A stretch of 64,000 nt of DNA from the NCBI GenBank assembly GCA_039586815.1, contig JBDHJR010000003.1:62001-126000 (forward strand), given 5' to 3'. Positions 7,974 through 15,824 of the stretch are shown here, piece after piece. Origin of the DNA: WVYX01 sp039586815. Lineage in GTDB: Bacteria > Gemmatimonadota > Gemmatimonadetes > Gemmatimonadales > GWC2-71-9. The first letter of the stretch is position 1; each line of letters begins with the position of its first letter. The notes beneath the pieces are model-generated. The model saw only the letters and a program-made list of their open reading frames with translations. It was not told the DNA's origin and did no database searches. Position numbers and translations under genes: made by a program.

Positions 7974-8557
7974 GACTCTCCACTCAGCTCCGATTCCAGT
8001 TTGGCGAAGTCCGCGTCGGGGTCGACGTCGGTGAACTTACCGTAGCTGCGACGCTTGGCCAGCCACTCTTCGAACCGAGAGGGGACGGTGCCCTCTGAAT
8101 GTACCTGCTCCGTGGCGGCCCACGTCGCCAGGTAGTCGGCATACTCGTTCTTGGCGTGTCCGGTGTGGCCCCGAACCCAGCGCCAGACCGGGTCGTGGCC
8201 CGCCGTCGCCTCAACCAGCTTCTGCCACAGCAAGAGGTTCTGGATCTCCCCGCCCTTGCGGCGCCAGCCCCTGGCGATCCATCCGTCGATCCACTGCGTC
8301 ATTCCCTTGACCAGGTATTCGGAGTCGGACACGTACAGCAGGCGGAAGCGGTTTCCCTTTTGGCTCAGCAGCGCGAAGGTGGCGATCGCGCCGTTGAGCG
8401 CCATGCGATTGTTGGTCGTGTCGGGCGAGGAAATGTAAACGTCTCGGCGCACCACCTTACCGGCGGAGCGAATCTCGATCAGCGCTCCGCCCCCGCCGGG
8501 ATTGGGGGGCTCCATGCCGTTCCGCAGGCAGCTCTCGTCCGCATGGACGACTGCCAG
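7970..8557 (-). CDS. rnhA: Ribonuclease HI family protein, apparent CTG start
   Basis: Hydrolyses RNA in RNA-DNA hybrids. Three catalytic positions are visible: the first Asp in VVHADESCLRNG, the Asp of VSDSEYLVKG, and the Asp of NEYADYLA after the flexible-loop His of VRGHTGH. The first Asp precedes the first in-frame ATG (8515), so that start would give a broken enzyme. In-frame upstream there is a TGA and then only one usable codon, CTG at 8557, giving 195 residues with GGGAAG about eight bases before it. The usual catalytic Glu of NNRMEL is Ala here (TNNRMALNGAI), which I believe occurs in a known subfamily but should be tested. It begins 13 bases after selD. Confidence 0.82.
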   Translation of the reverse strand: MAVVHADESCLRNGMEPPNPGGGGALIEIRSAGKVVRRDVYISSPDTTNNRMALNGAIATFALLSQKGNRFRLLYVSDSEYLVKGMTQWIDGWIARGWRRKGGEIQNLLLWQKLVEATAGHDPVWRWVRGHTGHAKNEYADYLATWAATEQVHSEGTVPSRFEEWLAKRRSYGKFTDVDPDADFAKLESELSGES

Positions 8558-8570
8558 GTGCGGCTTCCCG

Positions 8571-9647
8571 CTACGCTTGGGCGTGGGTCACCTCGATGGT
8601 GGGCTCCGCTCCCTCGATGATCTCGCCCACCACCGCGATGGCGGGCGTGCCGTTCTCTTCGAGGGCACGCAACAGGCCGTCCAGCCGTTCGGCTGCAACG
8701 GCCATCAGCAACCCTCCCGACGTCTGTGCGTCGCACAGCAGAGTCTTGAGCGTGTCGCTCACTCCTTCGCCCCAGCGGGTGATGGCCGCAACCGCCTCCA
8801 GGTTGCGGATCGTTCCTCCGGGCACGGCTCCCTGCTCCGCGAGTGTCCGGGCATGCTCGAATATGGGCACGGCGCCGGCGAATATGCGGGCCGCCACTCC
8901 GCTGGCCTCCAGCATCGTCGAGAGGTGGCCGAGCAGGCCGAACCCCGTCACGTCGGTGGCCGCGTGCGCGCCCACCTCGCGCATCGCCCGCATGGCCCCG
9001 GCGTTGAGGGCCGCCATCGACTCGATGGCCGGCGCCATGTCGTCCTCGCTGATGAGCTCCCGCTTGAGCCCGGTCGAGAGGATCCCCGTGCCGATCGGCT
9101 TGGTGAGCACGAGTGCGTCTCCGGCGCGCGCGCCGGCGTTGGTGACGATTCCTTCGGTCGGCGCATCGCCCAGTGCCACCATCCCGAACTTGGGCTCCTT
9201 GTCGTCGATCGAGTGCCCTCCCAGCACGAATGCGCCGGCCTCGCGCACCTTGTCCACGCCCCCCTTCACTGTGGCGGCCAACAGCTCGAGCAGCTCCGGG
9301 TCCCTGGGCCACGCCACCAGGTTCAGCGTGAACAGGGGTGTGGCGCCCATGGCGTAGAGGTCGCTCAGTGCGTTCGCCGCAGCAATGGAGCCGAATGTGT
9401 ACGCGTCGTCCACGATGGGCGTGAAAAAGTCCACCGTCGCCACGATGGCGCGGTCGTCCGAGGTGCGGAAGACGGCTGCATCGTCGCGCGTCAGCGCGGT
9501 CACGAGGATGCGGGGATCCTCGACCGCGGGCACGTGGCGCAGGACCTGCGCCAGCTCGGCCGGCCCGAGCTTACAGGCTCAACCGGCGCCGTGCGACAGC
9601 GTTGTCAGCCTGATACGCGGTCGCTGGTCCCTCGGTGTGTCGGCCAT
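8571..9647 (-). CDS. selD: Selenide, water dikinase (selenophosphate synthase), selenocysteine-containing
   Basis: Makes selenophosphate from selenide and ATP, the selenium donor for Sec-tRNA and selenouridine. The ATG at 9647 (ACGGAG seven bases upstream) opens a frame reading RIRLTTLSHGAG, then TGA at 9581-9579, then ACKLGPAEL. This matches the SelD active-site motif SHGAG-C-GCK, so TGA encodes Sec23, beside Cys25 and the catalytic Lys26. The rest is a complete SelD: RDDAAVF, TVDFFTPIVDDAYTFG, NALSDLYAMGATPLF and DVTGFGLLGHL. Full length is 358 residues. A frame starting after the TGA lacks the catalytic loop entirely. A SECIS-like hairpin follows the TGA. The next genes are rnhA and the dCMP deaminase gene. 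Confidence 0.93.
9536..9571 (-). promoter_or_regulatory. SECIS-like hairpins in selD mRNA
   Basis: Two adjacent hairpins follow the selD TGA. The first (9571-9553) is a 7-base-pair stem, AGCTCGG with CCGAGCT, and loop GCCGG. The second (9552-9536) pairs GGCGCA with TGCGCC around loop GGTCC, with the loop starting 33 bases after the TGA. The second closely resembles the E. coli fdhF SECIS, whose apical loop also presents GGU, and lies in the spacing range known for bacterial SECIS elements. Structure read by eye; no folding calculation was done. Confidence 0.7.
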
Positions 9648-9668
9648 TCACGCTCCGTTTGACTGACG

Positions 9669-9674
9669 TATAAT
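9669..9674 (+). promoter_or_regulatory. Near-palindromic -10 element shared by selD and transporter gene
   Basis: TATAAT sits in the 34-base gap between selD (minus) and the transporter gene (plus). On the plus strand it ends seven bases before the ATG at 9682, so a transcript from it would be essentially leaderless. Read on the minus strand the same bases give TATTAT, suitably placed for a short selD leader carrying ACGGAG before its ATG. No good -35 is visible on either strand. Confidence 0.45.
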
Positions 9675-9681
9675 ACGCGCC

Positions 9682-10380
9682 ATGTGGATCGCGTACGTCA
9701 CGGCGCTCGCATTAGGTGCAGCGCACGCCCTTGAGGTGGATCATATGGTGGCCGTGAGTGCCTTCGTAGGCAACCGGCCGCGCCTCGGACCAGCTGTGTC
9801 CTTCGGGCTGCGCTGGGGCCTGGGGCACTCCCTCGTGGTGCTGCTGGCAGGCGGCGCCTTGGTGCTCACCGGCGTCGCGATACCCGAGAGCGCCATCTCG
9901 TGGGCGGAGTTGGGCGTCGGCATAATGCTGGTTGCCCTCGGAGCTTGGGCGCTGCGGGCCGCCCGCCGGCTGCACGTGCACGGACCTCACGATCATGGCG
10001 GCCACGCGCACCTGCACGCCCACTCCCCCGGGGGACATCCCCACGGGCACTCGCACTCCCATGCGGACCCAGCGAGGCGGCATCGCCATCTCTCCACTCT
10101 GGTGGGCGCGATCCATGGGCTGGCGGGTACGGCACCCGTGGTGGCCCTCATTCCCGTAACCGTCATGCCCCACAGGTGGGCTGCCATAGGGTACCTGGCT
10201 GCCTTCGGGGTCGGGACCGTGGGGGCAATGTCGCTCTACGCGGCGCTGGCCGCTGCGGCCGTGAATCGTGCGTCTTCCTCGGTCGGCCTGGCCCGAACCG
10301 TCGCGCAGCTCACGGCGCTGGCGAGCTTCGGCGTGGGCGTCTGGTGGATCGTGCGCGCCGTCGGAACGCTCGGCGGCTGA
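9682..10380 (+). CDS. NiCoT/UreH-like nickel-cobalt transporter family membrane protein
   Basis: 232-residue polytopic membrane protein. The N-terminal helix carries HALEVDH (residues 15-21), the HX4DH metal signature of NiCoT-type nickel/cobalt transporters, followed by a helix with RWGLGHSLVVL. A cytosolic or periplasmic loop (about residues 95-135) is very His-rich (HVHGPHDHGGHAHLHAHS), a typical metal-buffering loop. Further helices include GTAPVVALIPVTV and the C-terminal SFGVGVWWIVRAV. Such proteins import Ni or Co or act as urease/hydrogenase accessory permeases; no urease or hydrogenase gene lies in the window. Divergent from selD with only 34 bases between starts. Confidence 0.8.
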   Translation: MWIAYVTALALGAAHALEVDHMVAVSAFVGNRPRLGPAVSFGLRWGLGHSLVVLLAGGALVLTGVAIPESAISWAELGVGIMLVALGAWALRAARRLHVHGPHDHGGHAHLHAHSPGGHPHGHSHSHADPARRHRHLSTLVGAIHGLAGTAPVVALIPVTVMPHRWAAIGYLAAFGVGTVGAMSLYAALAAAAVNRASSSVGLARTVAQLTALASFGVGVWWIVRAVGTLGG

Positions 10381-10389
10381 CACTCACGG

Positions 10390-12063
10390 TTACTCCCCGC
10401 GCCAGCCGGGTCCCCTGAGTCCCCTTCCCGGACGCCGGTCGGTGATCCGGCCGTCGTCCAGAACCAGTTCCCCGTTCACCAGCACGTAGCGGATGCCCTC
10501 CGAGTACTGGTGCGGCTCCTCGAAGGTGGCGCGGTCTATGATCGTGTTCGGGTCGAACACGACTACGTCCGCCGCCATTCCCGGTCGCAGGATGCCGCGG
10601 TCGGTGAGACCCACTCGCTGAGCTGGAAGCGAGGTCATCTTGCGGATGGCCGATTCCAGCGACAGCAGCCCGTACTGCCGCACGTAGCGGCCCAGGATGC
10701 GGGGGAAGCTGCCGTACACTCTGGGGTGAACCCGGTCCTCCGACAGGATGCCGTCGGTGGCGACCGCGCCGAAGTCGGTGCAGAACGAGGTCCACCAGTG
10801 ACTGACCGCATCGCGCACGTCGGATTCGGTCATCGAGAAGTAGATCGCTCCCGTGTTGCCATTGTCCCTGACCACGATGTCGAACAGCGCGTCTACCGGG
10901 TCGACACCCCACTCGGCGGCGATGTGTGCCAGCGTGCGCCCCTCGAGGTAGCGCAACGAGTCCGCCAGCACGCCGGCCACCATGACTCCCGCGGCACCGC
11001 CGGCGCCGCGGTAGAAGCTCTCAGCGTCGCCCGCGGGGGTCAGCATGTCGGCCCGAATCCGGGCTCGCTCGGCCGGATCCATGAGCCGCTCGATCATCAC
11101 CGAGTCGCCGCCCTCGTGCGCCCACTGGGGGATGCTGGCGTCGAGCGAGGTGGCCGACGCGACGTAGGGATAGAGATTGGCGGTCACGTCGATGCCGGCC
11201 GCACGGGCCGAATCGAGCCTGGCGAGCACGCGCTGCATGTCGCCCCAGTTGGGACTCCCTGCGCGCTTGAGGTGCCAGATCTCGACCGGGATGTTAGCCG
11301 CGCGCCCCACGGCGAGGGCCTCATCGATCGCGGGATCGATACGCAGGCCCTCGTCTCGCAGATGTGTGGCGTACACGCCGCCGTGCCCGCTGGCCGCATG
11401 CGCGAGGGCGATGAGCTCGTCGGTGGACGCGTAGAATGCGGGCGCGTACACCAATGACGTGGACACGCCCAGGGCGCCCTGCATCATGGCGCTGTCCACC
11501 AGCGCCACCATGTGCTGCAACTCCTCGGCCGTAGGCTCGCGGTCGTCGTTGCCCAGCACCGCCATGCGCACCTGGGTGGCGCCCACGAAGGACGCGACGT
11601 TGATCGTGGAGCCCGACTCCTCCAGCCGCCGGAAGTACCCGTCGAGGTCGCGCCAGTCCACTGTGATTCCGAGCGAGGCATGGTACTCCGCGTCCTCGGC
11701 GATCGTGGCATCGGTCTGCGGTGCTACAGAGGCGCCCTCGCCCGTGACCTCGGTGGTTATTCCCTGCGTGACTTTGCTGGCGGCACGCCCGTCGGCCAGC
11801 ACCTTGAGGTCGGACCAGCCCAGCATGTCGACGAACCCCGGCGACACCACCAATCCGGCGGCGTCGATCGTGTGCCGCGCCCTGACCTCACCCAGCCGCC
11901 CGACGGCCGCGACGCGGCCGTTCTTCACGGCCACGTCTCCCAGGAAGCGGGGGTTGCCGGTGCCGTCTATGATCCATCCGTTCCTGATCACGACGTCATA
12001 GCGTTCCCCCGGCAAACATGCCGCCAGGGCGGCGGCGGCGATCAGTGCTAGGGCGAGTCTCAT
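10390..12063 (-). CDS. D-aminoacylase / N-acyl-D-amino-acid deacylase family lipoprotein
   Basis: 557-residue amidohydrolase superfamily protein. The N-terminus MRLALALIAAAALAAC is a lipoprotein signal (lipobox LAAC). Next come YDVVIRNGWIIDGTG and SPGFVDMLGWSD, the usual first strand and metal region with a Leu-Gly where many members have His. TQGITTEVTGEG carries a metal-ligand Glu, and YATHLRDEG is typical of D-aminoacylase/dihydroorotase-like members; the C-terminus has RGILRPGMAADVVVFDP. The start at 12063 overlaps the previous stop by four bases (ATGA). The likely role is periplasmic hydrolysis of an N-acyl amino acid or cyclic amide; substrate unknown. Confidence 0.87.
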   Translation of the reverse strand: MRLALALIAAAALAACLPGERYDVVIRNGWIIDGTGNPRFLGDVAVKNGRVAAVGRLGEVRARHTIDAAGLVVSPGFVDMLGWSDLKVLADGRAASKVTQGITTEVTGEGASVAPQTDATIAEDAEYHASLGITVDWRDLDGYFRRLEESGSTINVASFVGATQVRMAVLGNDDREPTAEELQHMVALVDSAMMQGALGVSTSLVYAPAFYASTDELIALAHAASGHGGVYATHLRDEGLRIDPAIDEALAVGRAANIPVEIWHLKRAGSPNWGDMQRVLARLDSARAAGIDVTANLYPYVASATSLDASIPQWAHEGGDSVMIERLMDPAERARIRADMLTPAGDAESFYRGAGGAAGVMVAGVLADSLRYLEGRTLAHIAAEWGVDPVDALFDIVVRDNGNTGAIYFSMTESDVRDAVSHWWTSFCTDFGAVATDGILSEDRVHPRVYGSFPRILGRYVRQYGLLSLESAIRKMTSLPAQRVGLTDRGILRPGMAADVVVFDPNTIIDRATFEEPHQYSEGIRYVLVNGELVLDDGRITDRRPGRGLRGPGWRGE

Positions 12064-13406
12064 GGCTGCCACCCTTCCTTGAAGTCCTCAGGCCCGTAGC
12101 TGCTGCCCTTGAACACGACCATGAAGATCTCGCGCGTGTTGGCGATGTCCTCGAGCGGGTTGCCGGAGAGGACCACGAAGTCGGCCACTGCTCCGGGCCG
12201 CAGCACACCGATCGAGTCGGCCTCTACGAGCCGCGCGCCGTTGGCAGTGGCCGCCAGGAGTGCATCGCGAGGCGACAATCCGGCGTCGACCAGCAGGGCC
12301 ATCTCGTCGTGCAGGCTCGCTCCGGGGGCCAGCAACTGGTTGGGGGCATCGGAGCCTGCGGCCACGAGCCCTCCCTCTCGATGAAACAGGCGCACGAAGC
12401 GATCCTGCGCGCCGCGCGAGCGGCGGAAGGCCGAGAAATCCTCTGAGCGAATCCCGGCGCGGCGAATCAGGTCGCGGATGTTCCAGGCCTGCTGCACGGA
12501 GTCGGGCACACCGGCGAGATCGAGCCCGCCGATGTAGGAGCGGTCGGTCAGGCGGCTCCACGCCTGGTGCAGCACCAGGGTGGGAATGATGCTCGCATCG
12601 GCCCCTACCAGGGTGCGCGCCGTGCGGTGTAGCGAGGCGGAATCCAGACGTCCCCAGGTGCGCTCCTCCAGGTTCCAGCCCGCGAAGAAGTTGTCGTGCG
12701 CCCGAACGAACCGTGCCGCGTCGCTCGATGCCGACGCCACCACTCCGCTCATGTGCTCCAGGCAGCAAACTCCCAGATTCACTGCGCTCACCGCGTCGAT
12801 CTTCCCAAGGTGTGCCGTCACCGGGAGGTTGAGCGTCTGCGCTTCGTCCATGAGCGGCCGCAGCAGGCGCCGCGTGATCTTGGTGTAGATCTTCGCCTGG
12901 GTAGCGTCAATCAACAGAAGTTGATCGATCGCTCGCCGCGCCTCGGTGGGTGTCCTAACCTCGGTAGCGCTCTCCCACTGGGCGGGTGCGCCGTCGATCA
13001 TCGCGCCGGAGACGTACAGGCGGGGGGCGAGCGTGCCGCCCAGCGAGCTCTCGTCGCGCAGCGCCACGATGGCACTTTGCGCACCGCCCACGTCGCGAAC
13101 GCTAGTGACTCCGTAGGCGAGGAAGCGGCTGAGCGTCCACGGCTCGGCGTGAGCGTGAGCGTCGATCAGCCCCGGGATGATCCACCTCCCGTCCATGCGG
13201 ACCTCGCGCGCGCCCCGGGGCACGGAGACCATGTCGGGCGGCCCGATCTCCTCGATGTACCCGTTGGATACGATGATCACCGCGTCGAGAATCAGCGGCG
13301 CTCCGGTACCATCGAACAGCTCCGCACCGACGTATGCCACCTTCCCTGTGCCGGGATTGCATCCGACGATCATCACCGCGAGTGCCAGTGCCAGGCATCT
13401 CTTCAA
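12060..13406 (-). CDS. Amidohydrolase family lipoprotein
   Basis: Metal-dependent hydrolase of the imidazolonepropionase/prolidase-like amidohydrolase group, about 448 residues. Signal KRCLALALAVMIVGC ends in a lipobox Cys. The HxH metal site appears in IPGLIDAHAHAEPW; TSVRDVGG, AKIYTKIT (Lys ligand region), PVTAHLG, EHMSG and GSDAPNQLLAPGASLHDEM follow in the family order. The C-terminus has GVLRPGAVADFVVLSGNPLEDI. TTG at 13406, immediately after a heptamer repeat, gives a normal signal peptide. The alternative ATG at 13505 would translate the repeat itself and overlap the next gene, so I prefer TTG. Confidence 0.85.
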   Translation of the reverse strand: MKRCLALALAVMIVGCNPGTGKVAYVGAELFDGTGAPLILDAVIIVSNGYIEEIGPPDMVSVPRGAREVRMDGRWIIPGLIDAHAHAEPWTLSRFLAYGVTSVRDVGGAQSAIVALRDESSLGGTLAPRLYVSGAMIDGAPAQWESATEVRTPTEARRAIDQLLLIDATQAKIYTKITRRLLRPLMDEAQTLNLPVTAHLGKIDAVSAVNLGVCCLEHMSGVVASASSDAARFVRAHDNFFAGWNLEERTWGRLDSASLHRTARTLVGADASIIPTLVLHQAWSRLTDRSYIGGLDLAGVPDSVQQAWNIRDLIRRAGIRSEDFSAFRRSRGAQDRFVRLFHREGGLVAAGSDAPNQLLAPGASLHDEMALLVDAGLSPRDALLAATANGARLVEADSIGVLRPGAVADFVVLSGNPLEDIANTREIFMVVFKGSSYGPEDFKEGWQP

Positions 13407-13408
13407 GC

Positions 13409-13436
13409 GTGCAACGTGCAACGTGCAACGTGCAAC
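13409..13436. repeat. Tandem heptamer repeat GTGCAAC x4
   Basis: Four perfect head-to-tail copies of GTGCAAC in the gap between two minus-strand lipoprotein genes, ending two bases before the likely TTG start of the amidohydrolase gene. The neighbouring bases up to 13482 are rich in partial inverted copies (GCGTTGAACGC, GTTGCGCGCTGCAC). A different heptamer repeat occurs after leuS. Confidence 0.85.
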
Positions 13437-13482
13437 GGTAGAGGTGCGGCGTTGAACGCTGCCCGTTGCGCGCTGCACGGCG

Positions 13483-13926
13483 TTAATCAGCCGACGTATG
13501 GTCATGGATGATCTTCCACTCGTCGCCGATTCGCCTGAGCACGAGGGTGAATGGGCCGCTTGCCGTCACCGAGTCAGCGCGGAACAGCACGAACCGGGCC
13601 GTGGCCAGCATGTGGTCGCCGCCGAGGGCTCGCGCGGCGACGCTCTCGAATCGCAACGAGTCGCGCTGTACTCCTGGCTCGAATCGGGGGGCATAGTTGT
13701 TCCGGATCCAGTCGAAGCCGTACTGTACCTGGCTGCGCGACATGAACGTCGTGGTGCTGTCGTCGGCGTAATCGGATACGAATGTGTCCAGGTCTCCGCG
13801 GTTCCACGCGTCCGCAGAGGCGCCGAGCATCGCTTCCACGACGCCCGTCGGGTCAGACGGTGGCGGACGGCTGGGGTTGCATCCGGCTAGCAAGAGTGCG
13901 AGTACCGCAACGGTCCTGCACGCCAT
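13483..13926 (-). CDS. SnoaL/DUF4440-like (NTF2 fold) lipoprotein
   Basis: 147 residues: signal peptide TVAVLALLLAGC with a good lipobox (LAGC), then an NTF2-like domain. The helix ASADAWNRGDLDTFVSDYAD and the C-terminal strand TLVLRRIGDEWKIIHDHTS are hallmarks of DUF4440/SnoaL-like proteins. These small cone-shaped domains bind or turn over varied ligands, so no reaction is proposed. Start at 13926 puts the signal directly at the N-terminus. Divergent from the GH15 gene, 89 bases away. Confidence 0.78.
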   Translation of the reverse strand: MACRTVAVLALLLAGCNPSRPPPSDPTGVVEAMLGASADAWNRGDLDTFVSDYADDSTTTFMSRSQVQYGFDWIRNNYAPRFEPGVQRDSLRFESVAARALGGDHMLATARFVLFRADSVTASGPFTLVLRRIGDEWKIIHDHTSAD

Positions 13927-14015
13927 AGATTGCGCTCTTCCGTGGGAGTGAGTCGAACGTAGCCACCGTCTGACGGAGCGCAAGTGCGGTACCACGCCTC
14001 TCCAATCCTTCCCGA

Positions 14016-15821
14016 GTGAGCTATCTCGACATCGCCGACTACGGCGTGATCGGCGACTTGCGCACGGTCGCCCTCGTCGGCGTGAACGGGTCCATTGACT
14101 GGTGCTGCTTCCCCCGGTTCGACGGACCCAGCCTGTTCGGCGCCATCCTGGACGCGCGGCGCGGCGGTCGCTACCGGGTGGGAATCGCCGGTGCTCCACG
14201 GGGGCGCCAGCGCTACGTCCCGCAGACTGCAGTGCTGCAAACCGAGTTCGAAGCCCCGGCCGGGTCCGCAGTGGTGACCGACTTCATGCCGGTAGCATCG
14301 TCCGGGCCCACGCTCCTCACGCCGCCCGAGATCCACCGGCACGTGGTCTGTACTGGCGGCACCGTCGAGGTGGAGGTCGAGGTCCAGCCGGGGTTCGACT
14401 ATGGGACGTCCGCCACGCTGCTGCACCAGCGCCGGCATGGCCTGCTGGCCAGCGATGGGATCGACGAAGCGGTTGCACTGGCCACGTCCAGGCCGCTCGA
14501 CTGGACCGTGCGGGACGGTCAGGCGTACGCCCGGTTGGTGCTGACCAGTGGTGAGTCGCTCGCGCTGGTGTTGCGCTACGACGATGACGACGTGCGGCCC
14601 ATCGAGCACTACATGTCGGAGGAGGCGCTGGCCAGCACCGCGGCGTTCTGGCGCGGCTGGACCTCGCGCATCCAGTACCACGGACGTTGGGCCGACGAAG
14701 TGGAACGCTCCGCCATAACGCTCAAGTTGCTGTGCTACGCGCGTACCGGAGCCATCGTGGCCGCCCCCACCACGTCGCTACCCGAGGCCCTGGGCAGCGA
14801 GCGCAACTGGGACTACCGCTACACCTGGCTGCGGGATTCGGCGTTCACCCTCTACTCGTTCTACGTGCTAGGGCAATACGAAGAGGGCGACTACTTCATG
14901 CAGTTCGTGAAGCGGGTGTGCCGCATGAAGGACCAGCCACACCTGCAGATCATGTACGGCATCGACGGGCGGCGGGAGTTGCCCGAGCTGGAACTGGACC
15001 ACCTGGAGGGCTACCGCGGCTCGCGTCCGGTGCGCATCGGGAATGCCGCGGCGGACCAGCTTCAGCTCGATGTGTACGGCGAGGTACTGGAGACCGCCTA
15101 CGTCTGGTCGGACTTTTGCGAGATGACCGAGGGGACCTGGCACGCGTTGCGGGAGCTGGTGGACTGGGTCGCCGATAACTGGCGCCGCAAGGACTCGGGC
15201 GTGTGGGAGGTGCGGCACGAGCTGCGCCACCACGTGTTCAGCAAGGTGATGTGCTGGGTGGCGCTCGACCGCGGCGTGAAGCTGGCGGAGAAGCACTCGC
15301 TGGGAGGTGACGTGTCGCGCTGGCGCCGGGAGGCTGATGCATGCCGCGAGGAGGTCCTATCCGACGGGTACGACGCGAAGCGGGGGGCCTTCGTGAACGC
15401 CTACGGCTCCACCGATCTGGACGCGTCCGCACTCGTGATTCCCATGGTGGGGTTCCTGCACCGGAGCGATCCCCGGGTGCAAAGCACCGTACGCGCCGTG
15501 GCTCGCGAGCTCACGGGGCCGGACGGGACCCTCACTTACCGCTATTGCTCAGGAGACGGACTGCAGGGTGAGGAGGGAGCCTTCTCGATCTGCAGCTTTT
15601 GGTTGGCGCAGGCGCTGGCGACGATAGGGGATTATGAGGCCGGCCTGCGCAACTTCGAGTCAATGCTCAGCCGCGCCAATCACGTGGGGCTCTACTCGGA
15701 GGAGATTGATCCGGCGAGCGGGAAGTTCCTGGGGAACTTCCCGCAAGGATTGACCCATATCGCCCTGATCAACTGTGCCCACGTCCTGGCGCGGCTGGAT
15801 CCCGCGCGGACAGACCGGTAG
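14016..15821 (+). CDS. Glycoside hydrolase family 15 protein (glucoamylase/trehalase-like)
   Basis: 601 residues, GTG start. The N-terminal beta-sandwich begins IADYGVIGDLRTVALVGVNG, then IDWCCFPRFDGPSLFG. The (alpha/alpha)6 catalytic domain contains ERNWDYRYTWLRDS (substrate-binding Trp, Arg, Asp), and the C-terminal GLYSEEIDPASGKFLGNFPQ carries the catalytic Glu pair region. No signal peptide, so a cytosolic enzyme acting on trehalose or alpha-glucan oligosaccharides is likely. Distinguishing trehalase from glucoamylase needs assay or phylogeny. It converges on the lysine-rich gene with three bases between stops. Confidence 0.92.
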   Translation: MSYLDIADYGVIGDLRTVALVGVNGSIDWCCFPRFDGPSLFGAILDARRGGRYRVGIAGAPRGRQRYVPQTAVLQTEFEAPAGSAVVTDFMPVASSGPTLLTPPEIHRHVVCTGGTVEVEVEVQPGFDYGTSATLLHQRRHGLLASDGIDEAVALATSRPLDWTVRDGQAYARLVLTSGESLALVLRYDDDDVRPIEHYMSEEALASTAAFWRGWTSRIQYHGRWADEVERSAITLKLLCYARTGAIVAAPTTSLPEALGSERNWDYRYTWLRDSAFTLYSFYVLGQYEEGDYFMQFVKRVCRMKDQPHLQIMYGIDGRRELPELELDHLEGYRGSRPVRIGNAAADQLQLDVYGEVLETAYVWSDFCEMTEGTWHALRELVDWVADNWRRKDSGVWEVRHELRHHVFSKVMCWVALDRGVKLAEKHSLGGDVSRWRREADACREEVLSDGYDAKRGAFVNAYGSTDLDASALVIPMVGFLHRSDPRVQSTVRAVARELTGPDGTLTYRYCSGDGLQGEEGAFSICSFWLAQALATIGDYEAGLRNFESMLSRANHVGLYSEEIDPASGKFLGNFPQGLTHIALINCAHVLARLDPARTDR

Positions 15822-15824
15822 CCT

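Noticed and set aside
9553..9571. First selD hairpin (loop GCCGG) as the main SECIS
   Set aside because: It is closer to the TGA, but its loop lacks GGU; the second hairpin matches the known loop better. Both are recorded.
9579..9581. Sequencing error as the cause of TGA in selD
   Set aside because: A second, independent in-frame TGA with the same loop motif exists in an unrelated gene, and SelD is a known Sec protein at this site; error is possible but less likely.
13409..13436. CRISPR array
   Set aside because: Seven-base direct repeats without spacers do not form an array; none found elsewhere either.
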